Shown piece by piece: positions 1 through 8,280 of a DNA stretch of 64,000 bases; within the stretch, counting starts at the first letter, position 1, and each line of letters begins with the position of its first letter. Origin of the DNA: Blastocladiella emersonii ATCC 22665 (Eukaryota > Blastocladiomycota > Blastocladiomycetes > Blastocladiales > Blastocladiaceae); assembly GCA_025594325.1 (NCBI GenBank), contig JANHCV010000009.1, positions 1,240,001-1,304,000 on the forward strand. The letters run 5' to 3'. The position numbers and the translations under genes were made by a program. Under the pieces are notes generated by a model. The model was not told the origin of the DNA. It did not search any database and saw nothing but the letters and a program-made list of their open reading frames with translations.

Positions 1-1205
1 GTGAACAGAACCCCATTCTTGAACGCGATCAGGCTGCGGTTTTGTTTGTACTGGGGGATGTTCTTAGAACCCTGCGCCAATCGCTGTGTTACGTGGCGGC
101 GGTACTTGCTTGCGTCCTGGTTGTAATAGTCGACAATTACGTCATCGAGAATGTAGGACACGTACTCATCCACTGTCATGTGGCGCTCAAAATAAAACGG
201 GTTCTTTGCTGATGGCTTGTAAATGTACTCGCTGTCCTTGACATAGCCCAGGGTCTTGAACTCGTCCACGATAAACTCTGAGATCAACTGCGTTGGTGTC
301 TTCTCCTCCTCCTCTTCCTCGGGCTCTGGAATGGCACAGGGCGCGACAATGGGTTTCTCGGCCCACATGATATCAAAACCCGTCTTTTCGAGCGTGTACG
401 CACCGAGGTCGGCCATAAACTGCTCGTTGATCTGATCTGAGGCACGGACCATCATGCCGTCGTACATGAGAACCGCGACCTTGATGTCACGCGAGGCGCA
501 AAAGTCCTTGGCGTGAAGAAGGAGCTTGCACTCGACACACTGATAGACGAACGAGAGGAATGAGCCCTGGCGATTGGGATGCTTTGGCGACGACATGGCC
601 CACACATCCGGGTGCATCTCTTGAAACTTGGGAACCACGACGTTGTACAAAAACGCGTGGAACGCCTTGTACTCGGCGGGAAACTCCAACGGACACTTTT
701 TGCTGAACGAGCCAGCGAAGAAATCGGTTTTGTTCATGCCCAGTCGATCAAGTACGCTGTTTCGGTTCTCAATGTACTCGTTGAGAAGAGGGTACTCGAG
801 TCCATGGTGACGAGCCAGTTGGTGGATGATGGTTGGCGCACAGTTGTGCATGTCGATATCTTGGAGCACGCCCTCGAACAGGAACGCACGCGTTTCGCCG
901 CAAATCTTTTGTAGCCCAGGAGTAGTAGGCGTGGTAGTAAGTCGGCCAGAGTTTGTCGTGTCTGAGAACTTGTAGATGGTCTCGACTTCACCGCGCTTAT
1001 TCATCTTGCGACGGATTGAGTTGACGATTTTCGTTTCCTTGGCCTGTTGCTTTGGGTCGGCACACGAACACTGGATCGCCTTGCTGTGTAGAGCTTCCAC
1101 GGCCTTGGGGTTCACTGGCGCCATGAGGCGGACGGCATAGAGCGGGTCAAGAATCTTTGAAAGGTCCTTGACAGTCTCGGTAATCTTTGAGGCGGCGGAA
1201 GACAT
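1..1205 (-). CDS. Replication protein, TVpol-like polymerase palm plus D5/SF3 helicase region (partial, C-terminus off window)
   Basis: An open frame runs from an ATG at 1205 leftwards off the window edge; 401 residues are visible and no stop is reached. Residues 116-122 read DIDMHNC and residues 248-253 read YDGMMV. These resemble motifs A and C of the family-A-polymerase-like palm domain (TVpol) that is fused to superfamily 3 helicases in transpovirons, some virophages and Polinton-like viruses. Residues 391-401 (SLIAFKNGVLF) match the IAFKNGV signature at the start of D5-type N domains that precede SF3 helicases, so the ATPase core should lie beyond the left edge. Expected role is replication of the viral element. 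An acidic run of glutamates lies at about 296-301. The family call rests on motif recognition; the polymerase assignment is less sure than the D5-type region. Confidence 0.72.
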   Translation of the reverse strand, partial: MSSAASKITETVKDLSKILDPLYAVRLMAPVNPKAVEALHSKAIQCSCADPKQQAKETKIVNSIRRKMNKRGEVETIYKFSDTTNSGRLTTTPTTPGLQKICGETRAFLFEGVLQDIDMHNCAPTIIHQLARHHGLEYPLLNEYIENRNSVLDRLGMNKTDFFAGSFSKKCPLEFPAEYKAFHAFLYNVVVPKFQEMHPDVWAMSSPKHPNRQGSFLSFVYQCVECKLLLHAKDFCASRDIKVAVLMYDGMMVRASDQINEQFMADLGAYTLEKTGFDIMWAEKPIVAPCAIPEPEEEEEEKTPTQLISEFIVDEFKTLGYVKDSEYIYKPSAKNPFYFERHMTVDEYVSYILDDVIVDYYNQDASKYRRHVTQRLAQGSKNIPQYKQNRSLIAFKNGVLF

Positions 1206-1324
1206 TTTGGGGATGTTCTTACTGTCCCACAAGAGGAAAAACCGGCTGCTTTTATGCGTCTGGCGCGTTTATCGATAACTCTTCAGAAATAGCTATCGAT
1301 ATGTCATTTGGATCGCGGGAACGT

Positions 1325-1780
1325 CTATTCCGCGTCGTCTTCCGCCGTCTCTGGCTTCTGTTTCTTTTCGAGTTTGCGCACAGATGCCTTTGCAATTGCC
1401 TTGAGCATCACATCGAGCTTTACTTTTTCCCATTCCGCGCGGATAATTTCCGCCTCGCACTCTGGAATGGAAAACTTGGCAAGAGTTCCTGCAATGTCCA
1501 CGTCCAGCTTTCGAACCTTTAACTTGCCCACGAGCTCGAGGAGTGTGTTTTCGCCCCAGGAAGTGAGCGGGCACTTGGAAAGCTTGCGATTCAAAGCGAG
1601 TTCGACGATCGCCACGCGGGCAGCGAGTGCGCGGACCTTCTCAAACGCGGCACCCGCCATCCCTGGGGATATCGTTGCGATGGCTTCGCTGTCAAGCTGC
1701 AGAACGAGTTCTGGATCGAATACAGTGTTGGGGATGTCAGTGACATGGCTCAGGAAGAATCCCATCAAGTGCGAGTCCAT
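1325..1780 (-). CDS. Hypothetical protein of the viral element
   Basis: A 151-residue frame starting at the ATG at 1780, which sits after GTTTTCGCGCCTGTTGCTA, the T-rich plus TAATG arrangement seen at other genes of this element. I do not recognise the family. The N-terminal half is hydrophobic and mixed; the C-terminal half is predicted helical, rich in K, E and A, and ends in a charged KKQKPE...EDDAE tail, suggesting a soluble helical protein. It lies just upstream, on the same strand, of the replication protein with a 119-nt gap. An in-frame TTG six bases upstream is an unlikely start. Confidence 0.6.
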   Translation of the reverse strand: MDSHLMGFFLSHVTDIPNTVFDPELVLQLDSEAIATISPGMAGAAFEKVRALAARVAIVELALNRKLSKCPLTSWGENTLLELVGKLKVRKLDVDIAGTLAKFSIPECEAEIIRAEWEKVKLDVMLKAIAKASVRKLEKKQKPETAEDDAE

Positions 1781-1845
1781 TAGCAACAGGCGCGAAAACT
1801 TTTAGCGATAACGCCAAACGTATAAAACGCGGACATCCCCGCGTA

Positions 1846-1875
1846 CCTTTTTTGCCTGCTCTGTAGTAAAGCACA
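1846..1875 (+). promoter_or_regulatory. Viral-type promoter of the recombinase gene
   Basis: A CTTTTTTG run is followed about 15 nt later by GTAGTAAAG and then the ATG at 1876. A TATAAAA sequence lies at about 1821. This T-run plus GTAA-before-ATG layout recurs at most genes of the viral element. Confidence 0.5.
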
Positions 1876-3213
1876 ATGGCGTCGTTCGAGCTTCTGGTCA
1901 AGGACATCCTCGCGCAAGCCACCAAGGAGTTTATGAACGCCCTCGAGCCCCGCCTCCAAGCCATCGAGGACAAGCAAGCGACGATTCTCAGCCACATGGC
2001 CGAGACCCAGTCCAAGATTGAGCCTCGCCTGGCTGAGGTGGAGCGCGAGTTTGCTCACTTGGCCCACACCCTTGAAGGCGACAATCACCTGTACCACGAG
2101 TGTATCCATGGTGTTAAAACCCGTCTCGACAACCTCGAGAAGGCCGTGCCCGTGCAGGCTACGAAGCGCTCGCATGACGTCATGGAACGTGATTCGGATC
2201 AGCCCGCTGATCACCCAGCCACGCAGGACGTGGAGATGGCCGACGCGTCCGAGTCCTCGACCACCAACGAGGATCAGCAGCCCGCCGCTAAGAAGCTCAA
2301 GTTCGAGACGATCACAGCCAAGTCGATTGAGGAGTTCAAGAACGCGGACATCATCAAGGCCAACAAGGAAGTCGGGAAGCGCAGCGATACTGATAAAGCG
2401 ACGGCGAACCGCATTCTCACCAAGTTCATGGCTTCGGGCGTCTCGATGCACAACGTGGATGCTGTGAAGGCCGCCATGGTCAAGTGGGACGACAAAAAGG
2501 GAAAGAACAACCCGCCAGATGCGCTCCAGTCGGACACGGCCAAGTGGCTCAGCGTGTACTGCAACTGGAACGGCGACAATGAGCTTGCTGATCAGTACTC
2601 GAAGCCCGCCCAGGAACTTCGTAAGCAGAAGCGCGAGGCCCGCAACAAGGAGGAAGCCGGCACGCTGCCCACTCAGGCTGAGGTTCTGAAGGCGATCGAC
2701 GAGAAGTTTGACTGGACGCTGGACAAGGAAGTCAGCCTCGCCAGCAAGGTCCACCAGCTGCAGCTTTACCTCCAGACTCTGACTACGGTTCGCAGTGACC
2801 TCGCATTCCTCACTGTGGATAAGACGGACCACTTCCCGCACTACGACCCTGAGACGAAGCTCATTTACGGTCCCATTGTGATCAAGACGGCCGGCCGCGG
2901 ATACGACTTCAAGCACCGCGTTGCCGACGACCAGGCTAACATGCTCGCCAAGTTTATCAAGTACCGCCGCGACCAGGGCTTTGATTTCGTGTTTGCCGAC
3001 AGCATTGATGACGCCGAGGCGCTGTGCAAGAAGTGGTGCCAAGACGTTGGCCGCAGTGGCAAGCTCGTTGGACTTGACGTTGGAGTCCAGAAGCTGCGCC
3101 GGATCAGCGCGTCTGAGAACACGAAGGCGTACAACGAGATCAAGGCTCGCGCCCATGCCATGGGTCATTCCGTGGGCGTTCACGTCGACACGTACATGGT
3201 CGGCGAGAACTGA
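1876..3213 (+). CDS. Tyrosine recombinase-like integrase with coiled-coil N-terminus
   Basis: A 445-residue protein. The C-terminal third carries the full set of tyrosine recombinase signature positions in order: R306 (in VRSDLA), K337 (in VIKTAGRG), R408/R409 (in QKLRRI), H431 (in MGHSVGVH) and Y440 (in DTYM), with the usual nine-residue spacing from His to the nucleophilic Tyr. This matches the layout of NCLDV and Polinton-like virus tyrosine recombinases, which cut and rejoin DNA through a 3'-phosphotyrosine. Residues 1-95 look like a coiled coil. Residues 136-143 (PAAKKLKF) resemble a c-Myc-type nuclear localisation signal, which fits a virus that must reach the fungal nucleus. It lies 24 nt upstream of a DDE integrase on the same strand. 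Function is inferred from motifs. Confidence 0.75.
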   Translation: MASFELLVKDILAQATKEFMNALEPRLQAIEDKQATILSHMAETQSKIEPRLAEVEREFAHLAHTLEGDNHLYHECIHGVKTRLDNLEKAVPVQATKRSHDVMERDSDQPADHPATQDVEMADASESSTTNEDQQPAAKKLKFETITAKSIEEFKNADIIKANKEVGKRSDTDKATANRILTKFMASGVSMHNVDAVKAAMVKWDDKKGKNNPPDALQSDTAKWLSVYCNWNGDNELADQYSKPAQELRKQKREARNKEEAGTLPTQAEVLKAIDEKFDWTLDKEVSLASKVHQLQLYLQTLTTVRSDLAFLTVDKTDHFPHYDPETKLIYGPIVIKTAGRGYDFKHRVADDQANMLAKFIKYRRDQGFDFVFADSIDDAEALCKKWCQDVGRSGKLVGLDVGVQKLRRISASENTKAYNEIKARAHAMGHSVGVHVDTYMVGEN

Positions 3214-3237
3214 TGGATATTTCTCCTTGTTAATATA

Positions 3238-4347
3238 ATGTATCCGCACGAAGAACCACTTACGGATGCTCAATCAGAGTATTTGAGCAACCTGTACTAT
3301 AAAAAGGGCCACGTTGGCGTCGGCATCAGGCGATTATTTGATATCATCACCGCGGAAAATACAGGGCAGCACATCTACCGAGCCCAACTCGAAAAATGGC
3401 TTGGAGAGCAATCAGTGTGGCAGCAATATAAACAGCCCAAGTACAAGCACCGCGACATTCGTGTGATCTCGTCCGTTAGTCCCGGCCGCAACTTCCAGAT
3501 GGACTCGATTATCATGGGCGAAGCAAAGCACTTTAACGGTTACACTGCAATTCTCGTCGCTGTCGACCTTGCCACGCGTAAAGTCTATCTCCGACCCGTA
3601 AAGAAACGCGAGGCGGCCAACGTGCGGGCAATCTGGGACAAGGTCGTAGAGGAACACAATTTGAATCCCGCTACGATCCAGACGGATAACGGGACAGAGT
3701 TTGCAACCATTGTGGCCGGGACCACTGTGAAGCACATTAAAGGCAAACCCGGAGTGCCCCAAGGCCAGGGAGTTGCAGAACGAATGAATCGTACAATCAA
3801 GTCAATGCTCATCCCGTGGATGTCGATTCAAGGCAACAACGACTGGCCGAAACACCTCAAGGTAATCGAGGACGTGATCAACAAGTCCAAGAGTCGTGGG
3901 ACGGGTAAAGCGCCGAACGCCTACGACAACATCCCCAGGGATGTCGCCAAGACAGAGCTCAAAGCCATCCGTGCCGCTCGGGGCAAACCAGAGGGTGATC
4001 CACTGAGCGCGTTGCTGAAAGTCGGCCAGCTCGTTCGCGTGCGCATTCCGTACAAGGCCCAGTTAGAGTCCAAGGGAAAGCCGCTATGGTCGAGTACATT
4101 GCATCAAGTCACCAAAGTCCGCAAGGGTTCGGGGGTGAGTAATCCGAGCTATAAAGTCGCCGGTCGCGTCGGGTTTTACTCTCGAACTGATCTCCAGCCC
4201 GTTTCAGTATCACGTGAGCCGCCGGGACGCGTTGCGCCACAGCGACCAGCACCACAGACGCGCACTAAGCAGCCAATCGAGCCACGCAAGCCGCCGGAAC
4301 GTGATCGACGCGAACCTGGTCGATTCAGGGATACGGTGCGCCACTGA
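3238..4347 (+). CDS. Retroviral-type (rve) DDE integrase of the viral element
   Basis: A 369-residue protein with an RNase-H-fold integrase core. The catalytic acidic residues appear as D89 (FQMDSIIM), D150 (IQTDNGTEF) and E181 (GVAERMNRTIK), so the triad is complete. The region before the core is short and has no clear HHCC zinc finger. Behind the core, residues about 255-325 (LVRVRIP...VTKVRKGS...YKVAGR) look like the SH3/chromo-like C-terminal domain typical of Polinton integrases, and the tail from about 325 is rich in P and R. Expected role is insertion of the element into host chromosomes. The start ATG follows CTTGTTAATATA, and the gene is probably co-oriented with the recombinase gene upstream. 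Confidence 0.9.
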   Translation: MYPHEEPLTDAQSEYLSNLYYKKGHVGVGIRRLFDIITAENTGQHIYRAQLEKWLGEQSVWQQYKQPKYKHRDIRVISSVSPGRNFQMDSIIMGEAKHFNGYTAILVAVDLATRKVYLRPVKKREAANVRAIWDKVVEEHNLNPATIQTDNGTEFATIVAGTTVKHIKGKPGVPQGQGVAERMNRTIKSMLIPWMSIQGNNDWPKHLKVIEDVINKSKSRGTGKAPNAYDNIPRDVAKTELKAIRAARGKPEGDPLSALLKVGQLVRVRIPYKAQLESKGKPLWSSTLHQVTKVRKGSGVSNPSYKVAGRVGFYSRTDLQPVSVSREPPGRVAPQRPAPQTRTKQPIEPRKPPERDRREPGRFRDTVRH

Positions 4348-4348
4348 A

Positions 4349-6994
4349 TCAGCGCATAAAGAAGAGGTCAAGAGTGACGTGAACGGATTGGGTCATGGAA
4401 ACGGTGGAAGACCACGTAAACCCGTACTGCTTTCCGGCTTCAAGGTACACTGTAGCACTGCCTCCCATGTACTGATCTGACGCGAACTTACAGAGAGCTC
4501 GTGCCAGCAGTCCAATGTAGTCCTTACCCGCTACGGTCAAGTCGGTGGCATTATACAGCGAGTAAGTCGCGATGTGCTCCGTGACCGTACTTCCCTGCGT
4601 GTACCAGCCCTGACTGCGTAGTGCGTACCATCCCGTTGCGCTGACAGTGAAACAGCCGTTGGTTGCTCCAAGACCCAGGAATCCGGGACTTGTCGAGTTC
4701 ACGATCGCCGCGCCTTGACTGTTTGCGCCCGTGATGACCTGGGATTGTCCGGATAAAAACGACAAACTCGCCGAGTTGATGAGAACCTGTCCCCACCGAT
4801 TTGTAGCCATGAGATTATCGACGTACGCTTTATTCGCGGCATCTGTGCCCGCCACTGGAGCAAGGTCGAGTGTGAGTTGGCCAGTGAACCGACCAGTGCC
4901 GTTGACTCGAAGTTTTCCTGTTCCAAGGGTCGCTGATCCGATGACCACGTTCCCACCGCCAGCTGCCAGGGATACGCCGCCCGTCGTTGCGGATGCGAGT
5001 TCGAGATTCCCTGCGGCAGTACATGCGAGATTGTTCTTGATGACGCCAGCTTGTTTAAAGTCGACGTACGTCAGCGTGTTTACCGCACTGTCAAAGACCA
5101 TATTCGCGCTCGTAAAGTTTCGGACCAGAATGTTGGGCACGGACAGTTGTTTATTCACTCCAAGTCCGCCGTTAATCGTGATCGCACCAGATGAAGTCGA
5201 TGTGCTATCCGTCGTATTCGTAAACGCAAACGTCGCGCCAAGTCCAAGTGCGGATTGAGGCACTGTGCCTGTTAGTGCGGATGCGCTCACGGATGTCACT
5301 TTTGAGGAAATATCGGGAAGACGGGCAATGTCGATGGTTCCTGCGAGTTTCGTAGCGTCAATTCCTGTGGCCAGTTTGAGATTCCCGATAGAACCGTCCG
5401 CGATACGTGCCACGTCCAGAGTTCCAGTGAGCTTTGTAGCGGAAACGTCCGCGACTTTGATGTCCGAGACAGCACCGCTTGCAAGCTGGCTATTTCCAAT
5501 GGATCCGGCCGAGACTTTGGCGCCATCAATACCCATTGCAAGTTTGAGATTGCCAATCGAACCGTCCGCAATTCGTGCAACATCGAGTGTGCCAGTGAGC
5601 TTGGAAGCCGAAACGTCCGCGACCTTGATGTCCGAGACAGCACCGCTTGCGAGTTGGGCATTGCCAATAGATCCGGCCGTGACTTTGGCGCCATCAATTC
5701 CCGTTGCGAGTTTGAGATTGCCAATCGAACCGTCAGCAATGCCTGCAACATCGAGTGTACCTGTCAGCTTTGCGGCAGAAACGTCCGCGACCTTGATGTC
5801 CGAGACAGCACCGCTTGCGAGTTGGACATTGCCAATAGATCCGGCCGTGACTTTGGCGCCGTCGATTCCCGTTGCAAGTTTGGCGTTCGAAACAGCCAAG
5901 TCAGCGAGTGCTGATGTACCTACTGAACCCGCAACGAGCTTTCCACCAGAAACACTCACAAGTTTGGCATCCGAAACAGATGCATCAACAAGTGCAAGGC
6001 CGGACAGAGAACCAACTTTGTTTGAAACATCAGGGAGTCGAGCCAAGTCAATGGTTCCAGTCGTAATCTTTGCAGCATCTACGGCACCGATTTGGGCATT
6101 TGTGATCTGCCCGTTCAACTTGGTCGTTTCAAGGGAGGCAATCATCCCTGAGAATACCGTGGGGATGTTCGCAGCAGCAAGTACGCCCGAAACCTTGGAT
6201 GCGGACACTCCGGCGATTTGGGAGTCGGTGATGAGTCCAGTGATGGTCGATGCAGCTGTCGATGTCGTTGCGGGAAGACACGACACCGGAACCAATCCAG
6301 TGAGTTTGCCAGCGTCAATAGTCAAAGGGAGATTAGCCGCGGCAAGTGTACCGCCGATTCGGCCCGCGTCGATCGTGTTTGGGAGCTGACTCTGTGCAAA
6401 TTGGCCCACGACCTTGGTCGCTGAAACGCTGGCAATGTTTGCGTCGGCAACGGGTTCAGCCAGCATGGCGTTTGTGATCCGCGGAGCCGTAACTTTTGTC
6501 CATGGCACACTTGTGAGTTTCTCAGGCGTGACAGATGCATCGACCAGCTTTGCCGTGGTCACCGAACCATCTTGAATCGCCGCAGACGTCACTGATCCAG
6601 CTGCAAGACCGGACTTGACATAGATTCCCTGTGCCCCAACTCCAAGCGTCGCGTCGTCCACCTTTACCGATACGACGTTTCCAATGACATTCACACCAGG
6701 ACCTGCGCCAATCACGTTTGAAAGTTTTGATTCAAGGTGGGCCTTGGTCACGGCATGCGTTGGAAGTGTGGGTGGCTCAGATAGCGTGACTTGGGAGAAT
6801 CCAGGTAGGTCACTCACTGCAACGGTCTTGCCAGTAACAACGATGTTGGTCCCCGCAGCCACTCCAGAGTTGGCGTTACAGTACGCCTTTGTTGCAAGGT
6901 TTGAGACGCTGTCAATGGCCACCGGATTGGCGACCACAGTTGGAGTACCGGTACCAGGTGCATACCCAAAGATGTTTCGCGTGTTTAGGTCCAT
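4349..6994 (-). CDS. Long repeat-built fibre protein with C1q/TNF-like tip
   Basis: An 881-residue protein convergent with the integrase; the two stop codons are adjacent. The sequence is very rich in G, A, S, T, V, L, I and D with short periodic motifs such as DGSIGNLKL and ASGAVSDIKV, the pattern of trimeric beta-helical phage and viral fibres. KAY/KAH motifs (TKAYC, TKAHL, NKAYVD) recur, as in many tail-fibre proteins. Residues about 372-540 are three near-perfect copies of a 56-residue unit. Residues about 733-881 (WGQVLIN...FFMR) look like a C1q/TNF-type jelly-roll, with GWYALRSQGW and a closing VTLDLFF strand. I infer a virion spike or receptor-binding fibre. The start follows TTTTT...AAGTGTAA. 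Confidence 0.75.
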   Translation of the reverse strand: MDLNTRNIFGYAPGTGTPTVVANPVAIDSVSNLATKAYCNANSGVAAGTNIVVTGKTVAVSDLPGFSQVTLSEPPTLPTHAVTKAHLESKLSNVIGAGPGVNVIGNVVSVKVDDATLGVGAQGIYVKSGLAAGSVTSAAIQDGSVTTAKLVDASVTPEKLTSVPWTKVTAPRITNAMLAEPVADANIASVSATKVVGQFAQSQLPNTIDAGRIGGTLAAANLPLTIDAGKLTGLVPVSCLPATTSTAASTITGLITDSQIAGVSASKVSGVLAAANIPTVFSGMIASLETTKLNGQITNAQIGAVDAAKITTGTIDLARLPDVSNKVGSLSGLALVDASVSDAKLVSVSGGKLVAGSVGTSALADLAVSNAKLATGIDGAKVTAGSIGNVQLASGAVSDIKVADVSAAKLTGTLDVAGIADGSIGNLKLATGIDGAKVTAGSIGNAQLASGAVSDIKVADVSASKLTGTLDVARIADGSIGNLKLAMGIDGAKVSAGSIGNSQLASGAVSDIKVADVSATKLTGTLDVARIADGSIGNLKLATGIDATKLAGTIDIARLPDISSKVTSVSASALTGTVPQSALGLGATFAFTNTTDSTSTSSGAITINGGLGVNKQLSVPNILVRNFTSANMVFDSAVNTLTYVDFKQAGVIKNNLACTAAGNLELASATTGGVSLAAGGGNVVIGSATLGTGKLRVNGTGRFTGQLTLDLAPVAGTDAANKAYVDNLMATNRWGQVLINSASLSFLSGQSQVITGANSQGAAIVNSTSPGFLGLGATNGCFTVSATGWYALRSQGWYTQGSTVTEHIATYSLYNATDLTVAGKDYIGLLARALCKFASDQYMGGSATVYLEAGKQYGFTWSSTVSMTQSVHVTLDLFFMR
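5375..5880 (-). repeat. Three tandem 168-bp coding repeats in the fibre gene
   Basis: Three near-identical 168-bp units encode 56-residue blocks (ATGIDGAKV...GNLKL). They differ by a few substitutions, for example V/A/S after SIGN and A/S/T before KLTGT. More diverged copies flank them on both sides. Confidence 0.85.
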
Positions 6995-7018
6995 TTACAC
7001 TTTGGGGAGATAAAAATG
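6995..7018 (-). promoter_or_regulatory. Viral-type promoter of the fibre gene
   Basis: On the minus strand a TTTTT run is followed by ATCTCCCCAAAGTGTAA directly against the ATG at 6994, giving TGTAAATG. Confidence 0.55.
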
Positions 7019-7044
7019 CACGACATGACCGTACGCTGACACGG

Positions 7045-7060
7045 GCATCCCTGGGGATGT
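7045..7060. repeat. Recurrent palindromic 16-mer GCATCCCTGGGGATGT
   Basis: A near-palindrome in the short intergenic gap between the divergent fibre and structural genes. The identical 16-mer occurs at 20,221-20,236. The inverted core ACATCCCCAGGGATGT lies at 3929-3944 inside the integrase gene, and CATCCCTGGGGAT at 1658-1670 in the hypothetical gene. Confidence 0.6.
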
Positions 7061-7109
7061 CGCCGATCACTGCCCACGCCGCTGAATTTAAAATCGTGCG
7101 TTCAAGTAA

Positions 7110-7889
7110 ATGGCATCCACAACTGCAAACGGCTCACTCCGCGTCCGAACGCTCTCGTCCCAGGTCATGGACCAGCGCCACCAAGACCTCACGATCCAAC
7201 TTGCCAATGGAAGTGTCGATATTGAAACTGACGCCGTACTGCGACTGCACTCAAATACCAAGGAAGACGGCGCCGTGTTTAGCATTACAGGACCAGGCGG
7301 TGAAGGAGAAACTACGCGATTTGCAATGTCGCCATGGGGGTACCGACCAGGTGGTCCGCAGTACGCAATGGAGGCCGAAGACATGGGTAACGGCACCGTA
7401 GAGGTTTGCCAGTACGTTGCTCCGCCTGGCCGTAGCGACGATCCGCCTGAAGTTGTCACGAATCTGTCGTATCACGGCCTCAGTATCCTGCACAATGGCC
7501 CACCGCCAGACGAAAACGCGTTCTACGTCAAGGGCGACGCTCGCATGGACGGAACCGTGGAGGCCGATTACTTTGGTTCCCATAGCCTGCCCATCAAACG
7601 CGTTTTGCTCGATTACGACATGACGCTGTCCGAGTCGCAGCACACTTTCGACATCACCAATATCCTCCCAACTCCGGATCTGAACCACATTGTGGGATGC
7701 CAAGTGTACTTTCGCGATATCTACCGCCACCGCCTTCATCTCGATACTGCAGCCCATTCTGTCGAGTTTGATAAAAACGAGCAGAACCGGATCACCATGA
7801 CCTTTGTCAAGGACATGGCTGGCTACCAGTTCTTTGTCCGAGTGCTCTTGGACGTCTGTAAAGTGCCCGTCGGCCGCACAAGTACTTGA
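7110..7889 (+). CDS. Putative virion structural protein
   Basis: A 259-residue protein whose ATG follows TTCAAGTAA. I do not recognise a named family. The composition is beta-rich, with segments such as FYVKGDARMDGTVEADYFG that resemble baseplate or fibre-associated proteins, where a base sample and a difference field alternate. The C-terminal half (residues about 165-255) has regularly spaced hydrophobic strands. It is divergent from the fibre gene across a 115-nt gap and could be a fibre partner. Its last residues lie within the first copy of an 88-bp tandem duplication. The structural role is inferred from position and composition. Confidence 0.5.
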   Translation: MASTTANGSLRVRTLSSQVMDQRHQDLTIQLANGSVDIETDAVLRLHSNTKEDGAVFSITGPGGEGETTRFAMSPWGYRPGGPQYAMEAEDMGNGTVEVCQYVAPPGRSDDPPEVVTNLSYHGLSILHNGPPPDENAFYVKGDARMDGTVEADYFGSHSLPIKRVLLDYDMTLSESQHTFDITNILPTPDLNHIVGCQVYFRDIYRHRLHLDTAAHSVEFDKNEQNRITMTFVKDMAGYQFFVRVLLDVCKVPVGRTST

Positions 7890-8008
7890 AATCTTTTTGA
7901 CGGGCTTCAGTAAAGATGGATTTGTCCGAGTGCTCTTGGACGTCTGTAAAGTGCCCGTCGGCCGCACAAGTACTTGAAATCTTTTTGACGGGCTTCAGTA
8001 AAGATGGA
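7833..8008 (+). repeat. Perfect 88-bp tandem duplication spanning a gene junction
   Basis: Copy 1 is 7833-7920 and copy 2 is 7921-8008; a third copy begins and stops after TTTGTCCGAG. Each copy holds the end of the upstream gene, the T-run/GTAAAG promoter and the first codons of the downstream gene, so the small-gene promoter is present twice and the upstream gene's 3' end is repeated. Confidence 0.9.
7977..8003 (+). promoter_or_regulatory. Viral-type promoter (second copy)
   Basis: AAATCTTTTTGACGGG followed by CTTCAGTAAAG and then the ATG at 8004. The first copy lies at 7889-7915. Confidence 0.5.
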
Positions 8009-8255
8009 TTTGTCCGAGTTTGTCCTGATCAACGACCCACGGAATACGATTAGCGACGACGTGTCCATTGCCTTTTCGCTTCAGGAACGGCCCGCGGAAC
8101 CGGTAGAAAACCAAATCTCTGGAAAACGACAGGCAAAGCGTCTCCGTAAGATGCAAGACCTGGTTCGCCAACACACAAGTGACCCGCACAAAGAAAACAT
8201 TTCTCGGATCAGACAGCGAATGCTCTTGAAACTGAAAACGAAGACTGCGTCGTAG
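8004..8255 (+). CDS. Small basic protein of the viral element
   Basis: An 83-residue protein, strongly basic in its second half (GKRQAKRLRKMQ..., RQRMLLKLKTKT). No family recognised. It could bind nucleic acid. The ATG at 8004 comes from the second copy of the 88-bp duplication; an ATG at the same place in the first copy (7916) opens a frame that soon diverges from this protein, so only the downstream start gives the full product. Confidence 0.55.
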   Translation: MDLSEFVLINDPRNTISDDVSIAFSLQERPAEPVENQISGKRQAKRLRKMQDLVRQHTSDPHKENISRIRQRMLLKLKTKTAS

Positions 8256-8280
8256 AAATCTTTTTCTGAGGATACTGTAA
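8256..8280 (+). promoter_or_regulatory. Viral-type promoter AAATCTTTTT...TACTGTAAATG
   Basis: The clearest example of the shared signal: a T-run, a 14-nt spacer, then TACTGTAA abutting the ATG at 8281. It matches the AAATCTTTTT block upstream of the gene at 8004. Confidence 0.6.

Noticed and set aside
1780-3273. 497-codon minus-strand open frame opposite the recombinase gene
   Set aside because: Antisense shadow of a coding frame with clear tyrosine recombinase motifs.
5265-6389. 374-codon plus-strand frame in the fibre region
   Set aside because: Repeats mirror the fibre repeats on the opposite strand; the minus strand has promoter signal and a recognisable tip domain.
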